Source: Baffinella frigidus (taxonomy: Eukaryota; Cryptophyceae; Cryptomonadales; Baffinellaceae). From it: a stretch of DNA of 40,335 bases. The stretch's first letter is position 1. Each line of letters opens with the position of its first letter. Positions 12,401-24,100 of the stretch are shown piece by piece. The notes beneath the pieces were generated by a model that saw nothing but the letters and a program-made list of their open reading frames with translations, was not told the origin of the DNA and did not search any database. The DNA lies in the NCBI GenBank assembly GCA_026770585.1, contig MU647038.1, positions 2,065 to 42,399 on the forward strand, read 5' to 3'. The translations under genes and the position numbers were made by a program.

Positions 12401-15374
12401 ATGTGTACCGGAGTTTTTTAGAAGGACGCGTTGCCACATAGAAAGTAATGAAATGATGGTGTGGTTGTGAGGTTTGACGAAGCTGAAGAGGCCCTGATCG
12501 CTGTCTTTCGTAAGCCACCTTCACCGCGGGCGGCAGCAGCCTGCATCGCAAACACCAATTTAATTGGGGCGGGTATCTAAATTATATGCACTTAATTACA
12601 TATAATTTAAATTATACGGGCAATTAAATTATATGCATTTAATTGCATTTAAATGCCCGTAGGGAACACTGCCCGTAGGGAACCAGAGAGCCATTTACAT
12701 TTATCGAACAGAGTCATTAGGGCGGTTTTCGCATCTGCTGGCCACGCAAACAATGAAACAACGGTCAACGATGACGGTCCAGTAGCAGCATCGCAACATT
12801 TGGCACCGTTGCGTTGCCACTGGTGATCTGTGAGATCATCCACGCGTGGATCATCGGGAAGCACCTCATCTGCCAGGAATGTCAACAAACCCACAAAAGT
12901 TACTACGCAAATGCCCACTTGTAAAAGCATCTCGGGTTGGAATTGGGTGCCCCAGCATTCGCGAGTGGTTACCGGAGGATGCGTTTGTCCCACACAAGGC
13001 TGGAGGGGGGGGGTATTCAAAAGTCATTTTTCCAAGGAAAACTATATTCAAAAGTCAATCTTTAAAACGGCTCCAAGAACGCACCAATGGCTCCAAGAAC
13101 GCGCCTGGAATACCCTACCCAAGAGCCTGGCGTGGGATCTCCTTGACATCCTCGCTCTGATCTGAGCGAGGCAGCGTCTTCTCTCCGAGATTTCCTGGAG
13201 ATATCCTAGACGTGTGGCGTGTTTCCCGGGTAACAACCAACCTTGGATAATTTCCCGGAGTGACCCGAGCCTGTCAAGTGGGTTGGGAAGCACCTCAGGA
13301 TGCGTTCGCCGATCTCTTTCACATCCCAACGTGTAATTATCCATAGCGTCAAGCCTAAACTCCTCGGCTGGCGTGCGCTCAAACGGCTGTGGTAACTTTC
13401 AGGATGTAAGTCATCGAGAACTACATACCCACGTGCAAATATGCATAGTGGCAAGGTTACCGGAGGATGCGTTCGTCGATCTCTTTGACATCCTCGCTCT
13501 GATCTGAGCGAGAGAGCGTCTTCCCCACCCACCCCCCTTGCCTGCAAAGGTTCTCAGGGGTTAGAGAGGGAGAGAGAGGTTAGGGGTTAGGGGTTGAGTG
13601 TACGGGTTCAAGGTTTCGGGGTTGGGGGTTTCGGGTTTCGAGTTCAGTCCACCCACCCCCCTTGCCTGCAACTCCGTTTCGGGGTTAGGGGTTTCGGTTT
13701 GATATTTAGGGTTTGGGGGTTTGGGGTTGAGGGGTTTCGGGTTGAGGGTTCGAGGTTCGGGGTTAGGGGTTTCGGGTTTCAGGTTCAGGGTTCAGGGTTT
13801 GTGGTTCAGGGTTTGTGGTTCAGGGTTCAGGGTTCAGGGTTCAGGGTTCAGGGTTTAGGGTTTAAGGTTCAGGGTTTGCGGTTTAGGGTTCAGGGTTCAG
13901 GGTTCAGGGTTCAGGGGAAACCTTTCCGTGCTCTGCGCTTTCGCCTAGTCCCCCTGCTCTCAACCCTAAACCCTAAAACCTGAGCCCTAAACCCTGAACC
14001 CTGAACCCTGAACCCTGATCCCTGAACCCCAACCCCTATACCATGAACACGGAACCTTTTGTTACAGTGCTCACCCTAAACCCTAGGAACCCCTGAACCG
14101 TCAACCCGTGAACCCCGCCACCCCAAACCACAAAGCACTCACCCCGCCTTGTTCTTCCCTGTCTTTTGCCCCCCCGAAGCCCCTGGTTGATATTTAGGGT
14201 TTAGGTTTAGGGTTGACGGTTTAGGATTTGGGGCGTAGGGTTTAGTGTTGAGGGTTTCGGTTTAGGGTTTCGGTTGATGGTTTAGGGTTTAGGGTTTAGG
14301 GTTTAGGGTTTATGTTTAGGGTTGATGGTTTAGGGTTTAGGGTTTAGATTTCAGGGTTTAGGGTTTAGGGTTTAGGGTTTAGGGTTTAGGGTTTAGGGTT
14401 TAGGGTTTAGGGTTCAGGGTTTACCCCGACTCTGCCTGCCGGGGTACGATCCCAGGGTCGCCTTCGCCTCCGCGGGCCTGCAATAGCGTTGAGGGTTCCG
14501 GGTTTAGAGTTGAGGGTTTGGGGTTTAGAGTTCAGGGTCCAGAGGGTTAGGGTTCAGAGTTTATTGGTGGGGTGGGGGTGGGGGCGCCTTTCTGCGTTAA
14601 ATCGTACCTTGAGGAATCGAGGCAGACGCACTCCCGCGGTCTTTAGAAGCGCACTTCGACCGGGTAGCCTTCGAATCTCGTATGGAAACAGATTTAACAT
14701 TAACCACCTTTGCGCTCTCTTAGGGGTGAAGTTTGTGTTATGTTAAAGCTACATGGGGGCTAAGATGGCAAATTTTAAGATAGCACAAAACGGTTTATCA
14801 GATTGAGTTGATGTCCTTGAAAGAGCATACCTTCCGGAATCGAGGCCACCGCACTCCCGCGGTCTCTGGGACCGCACTTCTTTTCGTGCTATCGTACGGG
14901 TAATTTATATGCTGCGGTGAAGCTATTCAGAGGCGAAGATGGCAAATTCTACCCTTAAGATAGCACACAACGTGATTAAGATTGGGTCTGGTCCCGCATT
15001 GAATGGTACCTTCCGGAATCAAGGCCACTACACAACCGCGGTCTCTGGAAGCGCACTTCGACCGGGCATGACTTTTTGCTATCTTAGGGGTGATTTTGGG
15101 CTATGATACAGCTATGTCGAGGCTAAGATAGCAAATTATACCCTCAAGATAGCACAAAACGGGTTTATTTCCTTGAGGGAGCGTACTTTCCGGAATCGAG
15201 GCCGCCACACTCCCGCGGTCTCTGGAAGCGAACTTCGATCGGGCATGACGGCGAGTACCCTGCCCCCTCCGAAATGATCTGGTTTCGGGGTATCGGTGTA
15301 GGGTTCAGGGTTCAGGGTTCAGAGTTCAGGGTTCAGGGTTCAGGGTTCAGAGTTCAGAGTTCAGAGTTCAGGGT

Positions 15375-15406
<32 letters not shown>

Positions 15407-18057
15407 GGTCAAGCGAACTTGGATCGGGCGTGATAGCGTACACCCCGCCCCCTGAGAAACGATATGCTCGGGGTTGTAGTTTGGGGCTTAGTGTTTCGCG
15501 TGCTGGGTTGAGCGCTTGGGGCTGATGGTTTAGGAGTAGGCCCCCGTCTGCGGTCTCTGGAAGCGCACTTCGCCCGGGCAGGGTGGGGTGTGTCCCGCAC
15601 CCTCCGAAACGATCTGGTTTCGGGGTTAGGGTGTAGAGTTCAGGATTTGAGGTTACGCGAACTTCGATCGGGCGAGGTGGCATGTACCCCGCACCCTCCG
15701 AAACGATGTGCTCGCTCGGGTTGGTGTTTTAGGGTTTGGTGTTTGGTGTTTGGGGGTTAGGAGGCTGTAAGCGGTGTGTGTACGCGGAGTTGGATCGGGC
15801 AAGATGCCGTGTAGCCAGTCCCCTCCGATACGATATGCTTGGGGTTGTCGTTTGGGGTTTACGGTTGAGGGTTCACGCCGCCGCCTGCAATCTGGGTTCG
15901 GGTTTGAGGTTTGGATACTTGAGTTTGGGGTGTGGGGTGGGGGGATGGGGCGCAGGGTGGAGGGGTAGGGGTTGGGGATTAGTGATTGGGGTGTATGGTG
16001 CAGGGTGGAGGGATAAGGGTGAAGGGCTTGGGGTTCGGGGTTTAGGAGCTAGGGTTTGGGGTCAAGGGTTCAGGGTTCATCGGGTTTGGGTTTCAGGTTC
16101 ACAGTTTGGGGTGTTTCAGGTTCACGGTTTAGGGGGTTACCTGAACAGTGTCGATTTCACGGTCGAGCACCGCACACACGAACGCCTGGTTTGCGGTTGA
16201 GGGTTTCGGGTCTAGGGTCTAGGGTTTAGGGTTGCGGATTCCGTGTTTAGGGTTTAGGGTTTAGGGTTTAGGGTTTAGGGTTTAAAGGTTAGGGTGTAGG
16301 GTTTAGGATTTACCGGCGAGAAGACATCCGCCTTCTTTTTCACCTCCTGCACCGGGTTCAGGGTTTAGAGTTCAGGGTTTCGGGTTTAGGGTTTCGGGTT
16401 TCGGGTTTAGGGTGTAGGGTGTAGGGTGTAGTGTTTAGGGTTCAGGGTGTAGGTTGTAGGGTTTGGGGTATACTTGTAGGGAGTGGGCGGGCAACCGCAA
16501 ACCAGGTTCAGTGTTGAAAGTTTGAGGTTTGAGGTTTAAGGTTAAGGGTGCATGGTGTAGGGTGCATGGTGTAGGGTGCAGGGTGTAGGGTGTAGGGTGT
16601 AGGGTGTAGGGTGTAGGGTGTAGGATTTAAGGTGTAGGATTTAGGGTGAAGGATGTAGGGTGTAGGGTGTAGGGTGTAGGGTGTAGGATGCAGGGCGAGG
16701 GGTTCAGGGTTTAGGATGCAGAGTGTAGGATGCAGGATGCAGGGTGCAAGGTGTAGGGTGTAGATGCAGGGCGTAGGGTGTAGATGCAGGGCGTAGGGTT
16801 CAGGGTGCAGGATGCAGGGTGTAGGATGCAGGATGCAGGGTGCAGGGTGCAGGGTGCAGGGTGCAGGGTGCAGGGTGCAGGGTGCAGCGTGTAGATCCAG
16901 GGCGTAGGGCGTAGGGTGTAGGGTTTGGGGTGTACCTCCCCCTCCACCTCTGCCTGGAGGTTCTCCTTATGGTCGTACCTGGTTTAGGGTTTAGGGTGTA
17001 GGGTGTAGGGTGTAGGGTGTAGGGTGTAGGGTTGAGGGTTGAGGATTGAGGATTGAGGGTTTAGGGTTTAGGGTTCGGGGTTCAGGGTTTGAGGTTTAGG
17101 GTTTAGGGTTTAGGGTTTAGGGTTCGTACCTCAAATCGACTCTCAAGAGAGCCTTGCGAAGATCGTCATCGTCACCCTCTGTTCGGGAACGAGAGGGAAT
17201 AGGGTTAGATAACCACCAAACTTAGGGTTAGATAACCATCGACCCTCAACCCCAAACAGCGACGGGGCTTTGGGCACGGACCACACACAAATCATAAGGA
17301 GAAGCGTTTACCAATCGAGAAGGAGAAGCGTTTACGGCCCCTCGTGTTCGAGAAGGGGGAGTGTTTACTCAACACTACACCGACACTACACCGAGAAGCG
17401 TTTCCTGTGTCGCAAGGGAGGGGTTCAGTGTCAACGCACGAGAAGGATTCAGTGTAAAGCAGCTGATGCAGAGTGAGACGCGTTTATTGTACAGCAAGCG
17501 ATGCACTGAGAGAATCGATTTGATGTCGAGACTCACGGAGTGGCTTAGGTGTATGATCTGGGGTTTAGGAGCTAGGGGTTCAGGGCTAGGGTTTAGGGTT
17601 TAGGGCGTCGGGACTCAAGTGGTGGCTTAGGTTTATGTTTTATCTTTTAGGATCTAGGGCCTGGGGTCAGGGCCTGGGGTCTAGAGTCTAGGGTCTAGGG
17701 TCTAGAGTCTAGGGCGTGGGGTTTAGGGTCTAGGGTATCAGGTCTAGGGTCTAGGGTCTAGGGTCCAGGGTCTAAGGTCTGGGATTTGGGGTTTAAGGTG
17801 TAGGGTGTAGGGTGTAGGGTGTAGAGTGAAGGGTGTAGGGTTTAGGGTGTAGGGTCTACTGTCGAGGGTTTAGGGTGTAGGGTGTTGGGACTCACGTGGC
17901 GGCAGCACGATGGTCTAGACGATGGTCTAGGGTCTAGGGTCTACTGTATAGAGTCAACTGGCTAGGGTGTAGGGTGTAGGGAACTGACGTGGCGGCAGCA
18001 CGATGCCCTTCCCCGGGTACGTGACCTTGATCGCTACAACCGACCCTGCTTCCGGGT

Positions 18058-18096
<39 letters not shown>

Positions 18097-18100
18097 GGTA

Positions 18101-18158
<58 letters not shown>

Positions 18159-21100
18159 TGGTTGAGGGTTGAGGGTTGAAGGGTGTATTAAGGCGCAGAG
18201 ACTGTTGTATCACTCAACTTAAGGCTGAAGGGCCTGGACCTGTATCCAGAGAAGTAAAGAATACGAATCAAATTATATGGTTGAGGGGCATCGTGCACGT
18301 ATTTCAGCACGTAGAAACCAACAAAGGAACGATATGGGTGCATACCACACGGTGTACCACGAACCTTTCATCAAATGTCAACTTGCCAAGAGATAATTAA
18401 CGCCAAGGCTTTTCCTATGCAAATTGGTGACGTCAGCCCCTAAAATCCAGCTCCAACAAAACCCTGGTAGTCCACCGTTTGGCATGGCGGCCGTGTCGGT
18501 AATAAATGTCTCTCGCATAGCGGTATCCGTCGGCAGAGCTAGCCACCAACCCGCACCCGGAGGCGAAAACGTCTACAGAATTTAAGACCCGATGCAGGTC
18601 TTATCAGACACACACTTTCGCAACGTTTCACGTCTCCACGGGCCCCCTTTTCGAGATAAAGAAGTAATATTTCGATGTTTTCTGACAATTTCGGATAATA
18701 ATCTCTTTTCTTTATGTGAAAACACGTATCGGTTCACGAAAATGTAGGTGAAAACGTAGACCTTTCGGTGTCCGGGTGCGGCCTCACGGTCGGAGCAAAT
18801 CGTTGAATTTTGTTCACGTCCATCTATTTCCGTCCAAACATCGTAGGGATCCTACGGTAGATAATTGGTAGAGATCCCCTATGCCCCTAAAGAACCGATG
18901 GACTACAAAATAACCGACGTCGGAATCCGACTTCAGCCTGGGGCGATACGTGAGGTAAAATTCGACGATTTGCTCAATCCGTGAGGGCTAGTGGAGACTC
19001 CGGAACTATACCCGTAGGAACCCCCCAATGTCCCTACGGTATTACCTACCGTAGGTGCTATGGTTTAGTATAATCACGAAAACCCTTCGTAGTCCGCTGC
19101 GTGGGGTCTGACCGTTGGACATTTTTAGGGTTTACGGTGTGTGGTTTATGGTTTATGGTTCATGGTTTATTCTTTGTGGTTTGTGGTTCATGGTTCATGG
19201 TTCATGGTTCATGGTTAATGGTTCAGTATAGTCAAGAAATCCCAGTATAGTCAAGAAATCGCTTAGTAGCCCGGTGTGTGGGGTCTGACCGTTGGACATG
19301 ATAGCCTGCGCGGACGGCATCTTCAACTCCTTTCCTTGCTCCTGCGTGGAGCGTGCGTGGTTTCATTTCTCTCATTCTCTCTCTCTCTCTCTCTCTCGCT
19401 CTCTCTCTCTCTCGCTCTCTCTCTCTCGCTGTCTATCACTCTTTCGCTCGCTTTCTCTCTCTCTCAGCTCCTTTCCTTGTTCCTGCGTGTATCGCACGGG
19501 TTTTTATTTCTCTCTTTCTCTATTTCGCCCTCTCGCTCTCGCTCTCGCTCTCTCGCGCTCTCTCACTCGCTCGCTCTCTCCATCTCTCTCTCGCGCGCGA
19601 TCTCTCTCGCTCTCTACATCTCTCTCTCTCTCGCGCGCGCGCTCGCTCTCTCGCTGTCTCTATCTCTCTGAGCTCCTTTCCTTGCTCCTGCGTGTAGCAT
19701 GCGGGGGTTAGGGCTTGGGCTTTAGAGGAGGCCCGCTTTAAGTCTAGCCCTGCCTGCGTTTTATTCAAGCTGGTCCTAAAGGCTTTCAATTCGCCCTTTT
19801 GTACAGGATTGCTGCTCTCCAATGTTTTCAAGGACGCGCGAGAATAAAACTCATGCAGAGCTAGTAAGTGGTACCTGCAGCTGCTTCTGGAGCTGTTCGA
19901 GCAGCGGAAATACCACCACCGGAGATTCTGCGGGTATTTTCGCCAGATATGGCGAGATCCTGCCTGCCTCAAGAATCGTTTTCCATGTCCTACCCCGAGA
20001 ATCGATTTCCAAACCCCCGAGAATCGATTTCGAACTTGGGCGTGGAGTACCAGATTCTAGTACAAATCGTTCGAAGATTCTAGTACAAATCGTTTGGATG
20101 GACTGTATCCGTGAAGCCCTCGGTGGCTGCTAAGTGGTAAGGAAGAAGGTAAGGAAGCAGGACGGACTATTTGAAAAAGCCTCGAGTGGTATGTATGTGT
20201 ATATGTATATGTACATGCATATGCATATGTATATGTATATGTAAATGTATATGTAAATATGTATATGTATATATAAATGTATATGTATATGTAAATGTAA
20301 ATGTATATGTATGTGTATATGTAAATGTACATGCATATGCAGATGCATATGTATATGTAAATGTATATGTAAATGTATATGAGATGCAAGTGGTACCTGC
20401 TGCTGCTTCTGGAGCTGTTCGAGCAGCGGGAATACCACCACCGGCGGCGCAAGGTACCTGGTTTAGAGTTTAGGGTTTAGGGTTTAGGGTTTGGGGTTTG
20501 GGGTTTGGGGTTTGGGGTTTGGGGTTTGGAGGTTGGGATTTGGGGTTTGGGGTTTGGGGTTTAGGGTTTGGGGGTTGGGGTTTAGGGTTCATGATGTAGG
20601 GTTTGGTGTTTGGTGTGTGGGGTTTGGGTTTTGGGGTCAAGGTACCCCTCCCCGCCATCCAGAACCTGGACCATGAGGATCCGCCCCGCGTCCCGCAGCG
20701 TGCACGTCGCTCTGTTGTTCGGGGTTCGGGTTTAGAGGCCACTTACCAGCGAGCGGAGACCTTTTCACCGTGAATGCAAGGTAAAATTCCGGTTAGGCTC
20801 CAGGGCAATGGATAAGATTCTAGTACGAATCGTTTAGATGGACTGTATCCGTGAAGCCTGCCAAGTGGTAGGGTTTAGCACCGTCATCATCGTCAGCACG
20901 CGCGGCAGCAAACCGGCCAACTCTCCGCGAGTGTCCCAAGACAGTGGGATTTATCTCAGAAAACGAGTTCTAAAACTCGTTTTCTTAAGTCAATTCCCCT
21001 ACAAATTTGTCAACTTATGCGGAGAGTAAAGAATAAGTTGACGAATTTGTAGGGGAATTGACTTAAGAAAATGAGTTTTAGAACTCGTTTCCTGAGATAA

Positions 21101-24100
21101 GGATACAGGTCTGCGTTTCGGGCATATGGTTTAGCAAGCCCTGGATATACCCCTTTCGCACATACACATTTGGTACCAGCTCGTACGAATACACTGTACG
21201 TAATACCCCACCCCAGCGTACAATTGAAACACTTTTTGGTACCAGCACGTACTTTTAGGTTGTAAGTAGTACCACAATGTGCTTTAAAACACCATTAAAT
21301 CACTTTTTGACGTTTATCAAGTGGCGGGGGCAACCTGGCCTCGCTGGCTGTTTCGTAGCGTCTTGTAGGCCGGCCGCGTGAGCAAATTCGCACACGCGTT
21401 TCGTACCAGCGCGCACTTTTAGATTGTAAGTAGTGCCACAAAGTGCTTCAGAACACCATTAAATCACTTGTTGACGATTGTTAGGTGTGGGGGGCAACCT
21501 GGCCTCGTTGGCGGTATCGTGGCGTCGCGTCGGCCGTGTGAGGATCGTAACCTCAGGAACCGCCCCCGTGTATCCCGTCCTGGGTTGGAGTTTCGGGGTT
21601 GGGTTTTAAGTTTAGGGTTCAGGGTTCGGGGTTCAGAGTTCAGGGTTTAGGGTTTAAGGTTTAAGGGTTTGGGGTTAAGGGTTTATGGTTTGGCGTTTAG
21701 TTTTTAGGGTTTACTTGTGGGAGCGGGCGAGCGACTGCAAACTAGGTTTAGGGTTTAGGGTTCAGGGTTCAAGGTGTGGGGTTGAGGGTTTAGGATTGAG
21801 GGTTCAGGTTTTAGGGTTTGGGGTTTAGGGTTCGGGTGGAGTTACCCGCGCTGGGAGAGCGTGAGGTTCGTGATGCCCAGGTCGTCGTATGATGCCAGGA
21901 GCCTGGTGTGGGGTTAGTGATTAGGCTTTGGGGCGTAGGGGGTGGGAATTATGGTTCAGGGTTTAGGGTTTAGGGTTTAGGGTGTAGGGTTTAGGGTTTA
22001 GGGTTTAGGGNNNNNNNNNNGGGTTTAGGGTTTAGGGCTCAGGGTTAGGGTTCAGGGTTCAGGGTTCAGGGTTCAGGGTTCAGGGTTCAGGGTTCAGGGT
22101 TCAGGGTTCAGGGTTAGGGTTCAGGGTTCAGAGTTCAGGGTTCAGGGTTCAGGGTTTAGGGACCCCGAAGCTAGTGGCTAATTTGGCTATGCCCTCCACA
22201 GGCTGGTTCTTAGACTATCATCAAGTTGACATGCTGGTTGCGCGGTACAAATTCGTCAACTTTTGAGCGGGGAAAAAAACGGGCTTAGCGCCGAAATAGA
22301 CTGAGTGAGCGCTGGATGGCGGGGAGGGCGTGTCTGGCGATGCCTTCGACAGGCTGCTTCTTTTCGCCCCTTCAGTACGAAATAGCTCCAACGCCAAGCC
22401 AGATCTGGGATATGATATATATGGTGGCGAGGCTGGATCGTGTGGGACGTGCCTGGCAATGCCTTCCACAGGCTGGTTCTTCTCGAGCAGCGAGAAGAGG
22501 AGAGCCAGGTGCATCGCGCTCATGTAGTTGTCCACGTCGCTTTCCCGGTACAAATTCCCGGTACAATCAAGGATTTTTCACCCGAAAAGGATGAAATGGC
22601 TCCTGCTCCAAGCCAAATCTGAGATGGGGTGTATTAGGTGGCGGGACGAGATCGTGTGGGACGTGCCTCGCGATGCCTTCGACAGGCTGGTTCTTCTCCA
22701 AAAGCGAGAACATCAGAGCCAGCTGCATCGCGCCCATGTAGTTGTCCACTTGCCCATACTTCTGACTCAGCGTCCTGTTTGAGGGTTTGGGGTTTGGGGT
22801 TTGGCCACACGTGGGGGCATAGTGTACCGTAGGGTCCTGTGGATGATCCATTGTGGTTTATTCGCGACATCCCTCGAGAGCATCCACACAGCGGACTTCC
22901 AAGGGATCTCGAATCACCCCTAAGCGATAAGACCTAGGACCCTACGGTAGGCAACCCGTAGGGACATAGGGTCGTTCCTACGGACAAGGTAACGGAAACT
23001 CGGGCTATCAGAGCCCGAAAATTCCTTGGAAGCTGTGTGGGAGGCCTGAGCGTCCTGCGCACGTGTTTCGGTTTCAGGCCTCTCAAACCCTAAACCTCTC
23101 GTTTAGGGTTTAGGTTTTAGCGTGTTCGGGTTCTCTCGTTGAGGGTGTGGGGGTTACAGTGTTAGGGGGGGTGTTAGGGGGTGCGGGATTGAGAGAAGAG
23201 GAGAGCTGCATCGCTCACGTGTAGATTCATCTCCATGAAAGTATTAATTTATTGCTTTAAAATTCCTAGAATTTCAGAGTTTTTCCTGAAAAAAAAATCA
23301 AAATTTATCTGCAGTTTTCCACGTCTCTGTACCTCTGGCTCAACTTCCTGATTTAGGCTTTAGGATTGAGGGTGCAGGGGTTAGGGGGTAGGGCTGAGAG
23401 CTTAGGGCTTAGGGTGTGGGGTTTGGGGGGTCGAATTTAGGGCTTGCGGTTTAGGGTTTCGGGTTTCGAGTTTGGAGTTTGGGGTTTGGTGTTGAGGGCT
23501 GAGGGTTTAGGGTTTAGGGCGTGTGCGTTTCGGGGGTGGCTGCATGTTGGGTGTCGTGTTCTACGAATGGGTCGGCAATTCAAAAGTACTCAAGGCTTAA
23601 GGGCCTCATTTAGGTTAGGACCTGTATCGAGAGTAATAAAGAAAAGAAGAAGAAATGATTCAAAAGTGAGGGGTTGAGGGGTTCGGACCTGCAGAGCCGT
23701 TCGGGGCCGTCCGGACCGTCGAAGGACCGAAGCCCGTACTGCACCTGAGTCGTGCGTTTGGGGTTCAGAGGTTGAGCTTTGGGGTGTGTACCACGAGCCA
23801 CAATTTCATCCCGCCTGGTATTTCAATTGAATTCTCGGGAGTTCCCGTCAGATTATGCAGAAGCCAAAAGTCATAACTTCCCCCCACCAGTCGGTGGTTT
23901 TCGAGGGTTTCGGATTTGAATTTGGGGCCGGATTCTGGGGTGTTACGTGACCAAATTTACACCCAGAAAATCCTTCAAGTTAATCATCTCTGGGCAAGCT
24001 GACTTTTGTTGAAAGGTCCGTAGCCCACCGTGTGGGGCAGGTACATACCGCGTATTTCATTTAAATATCCGGCGGGACGAAATTATAGCACGCAACCAGA

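Noticed and set aside
13594-13983. 129-codon frame of GFGVWGFRVQG type (and similar frames at 5006, 7282, 11464, 15736, 20491 and 38285)
   Set aside because: Repeat-encoded by TTTAGGG/TTCAGGG units; composition follows the repeat and the frame crosses real exons on the opposite strand.
19276-19711. Serine/leucine-rich frames of up to 139 codons
   Set aside because: Translations of a CT microsatellite; exon 12 lies on the other strand there.
20057-20473. Tyrosine/isoleucine-rich frames
   Set aside because: Translations of an ATGTAT microsatellite.
21720-21743. Extra microexon between gene 1 exons 8 and 9
   Set aside because: Including it breaks the phase, and skipping it gives a smooth [13 protein letters not shown] repeat.
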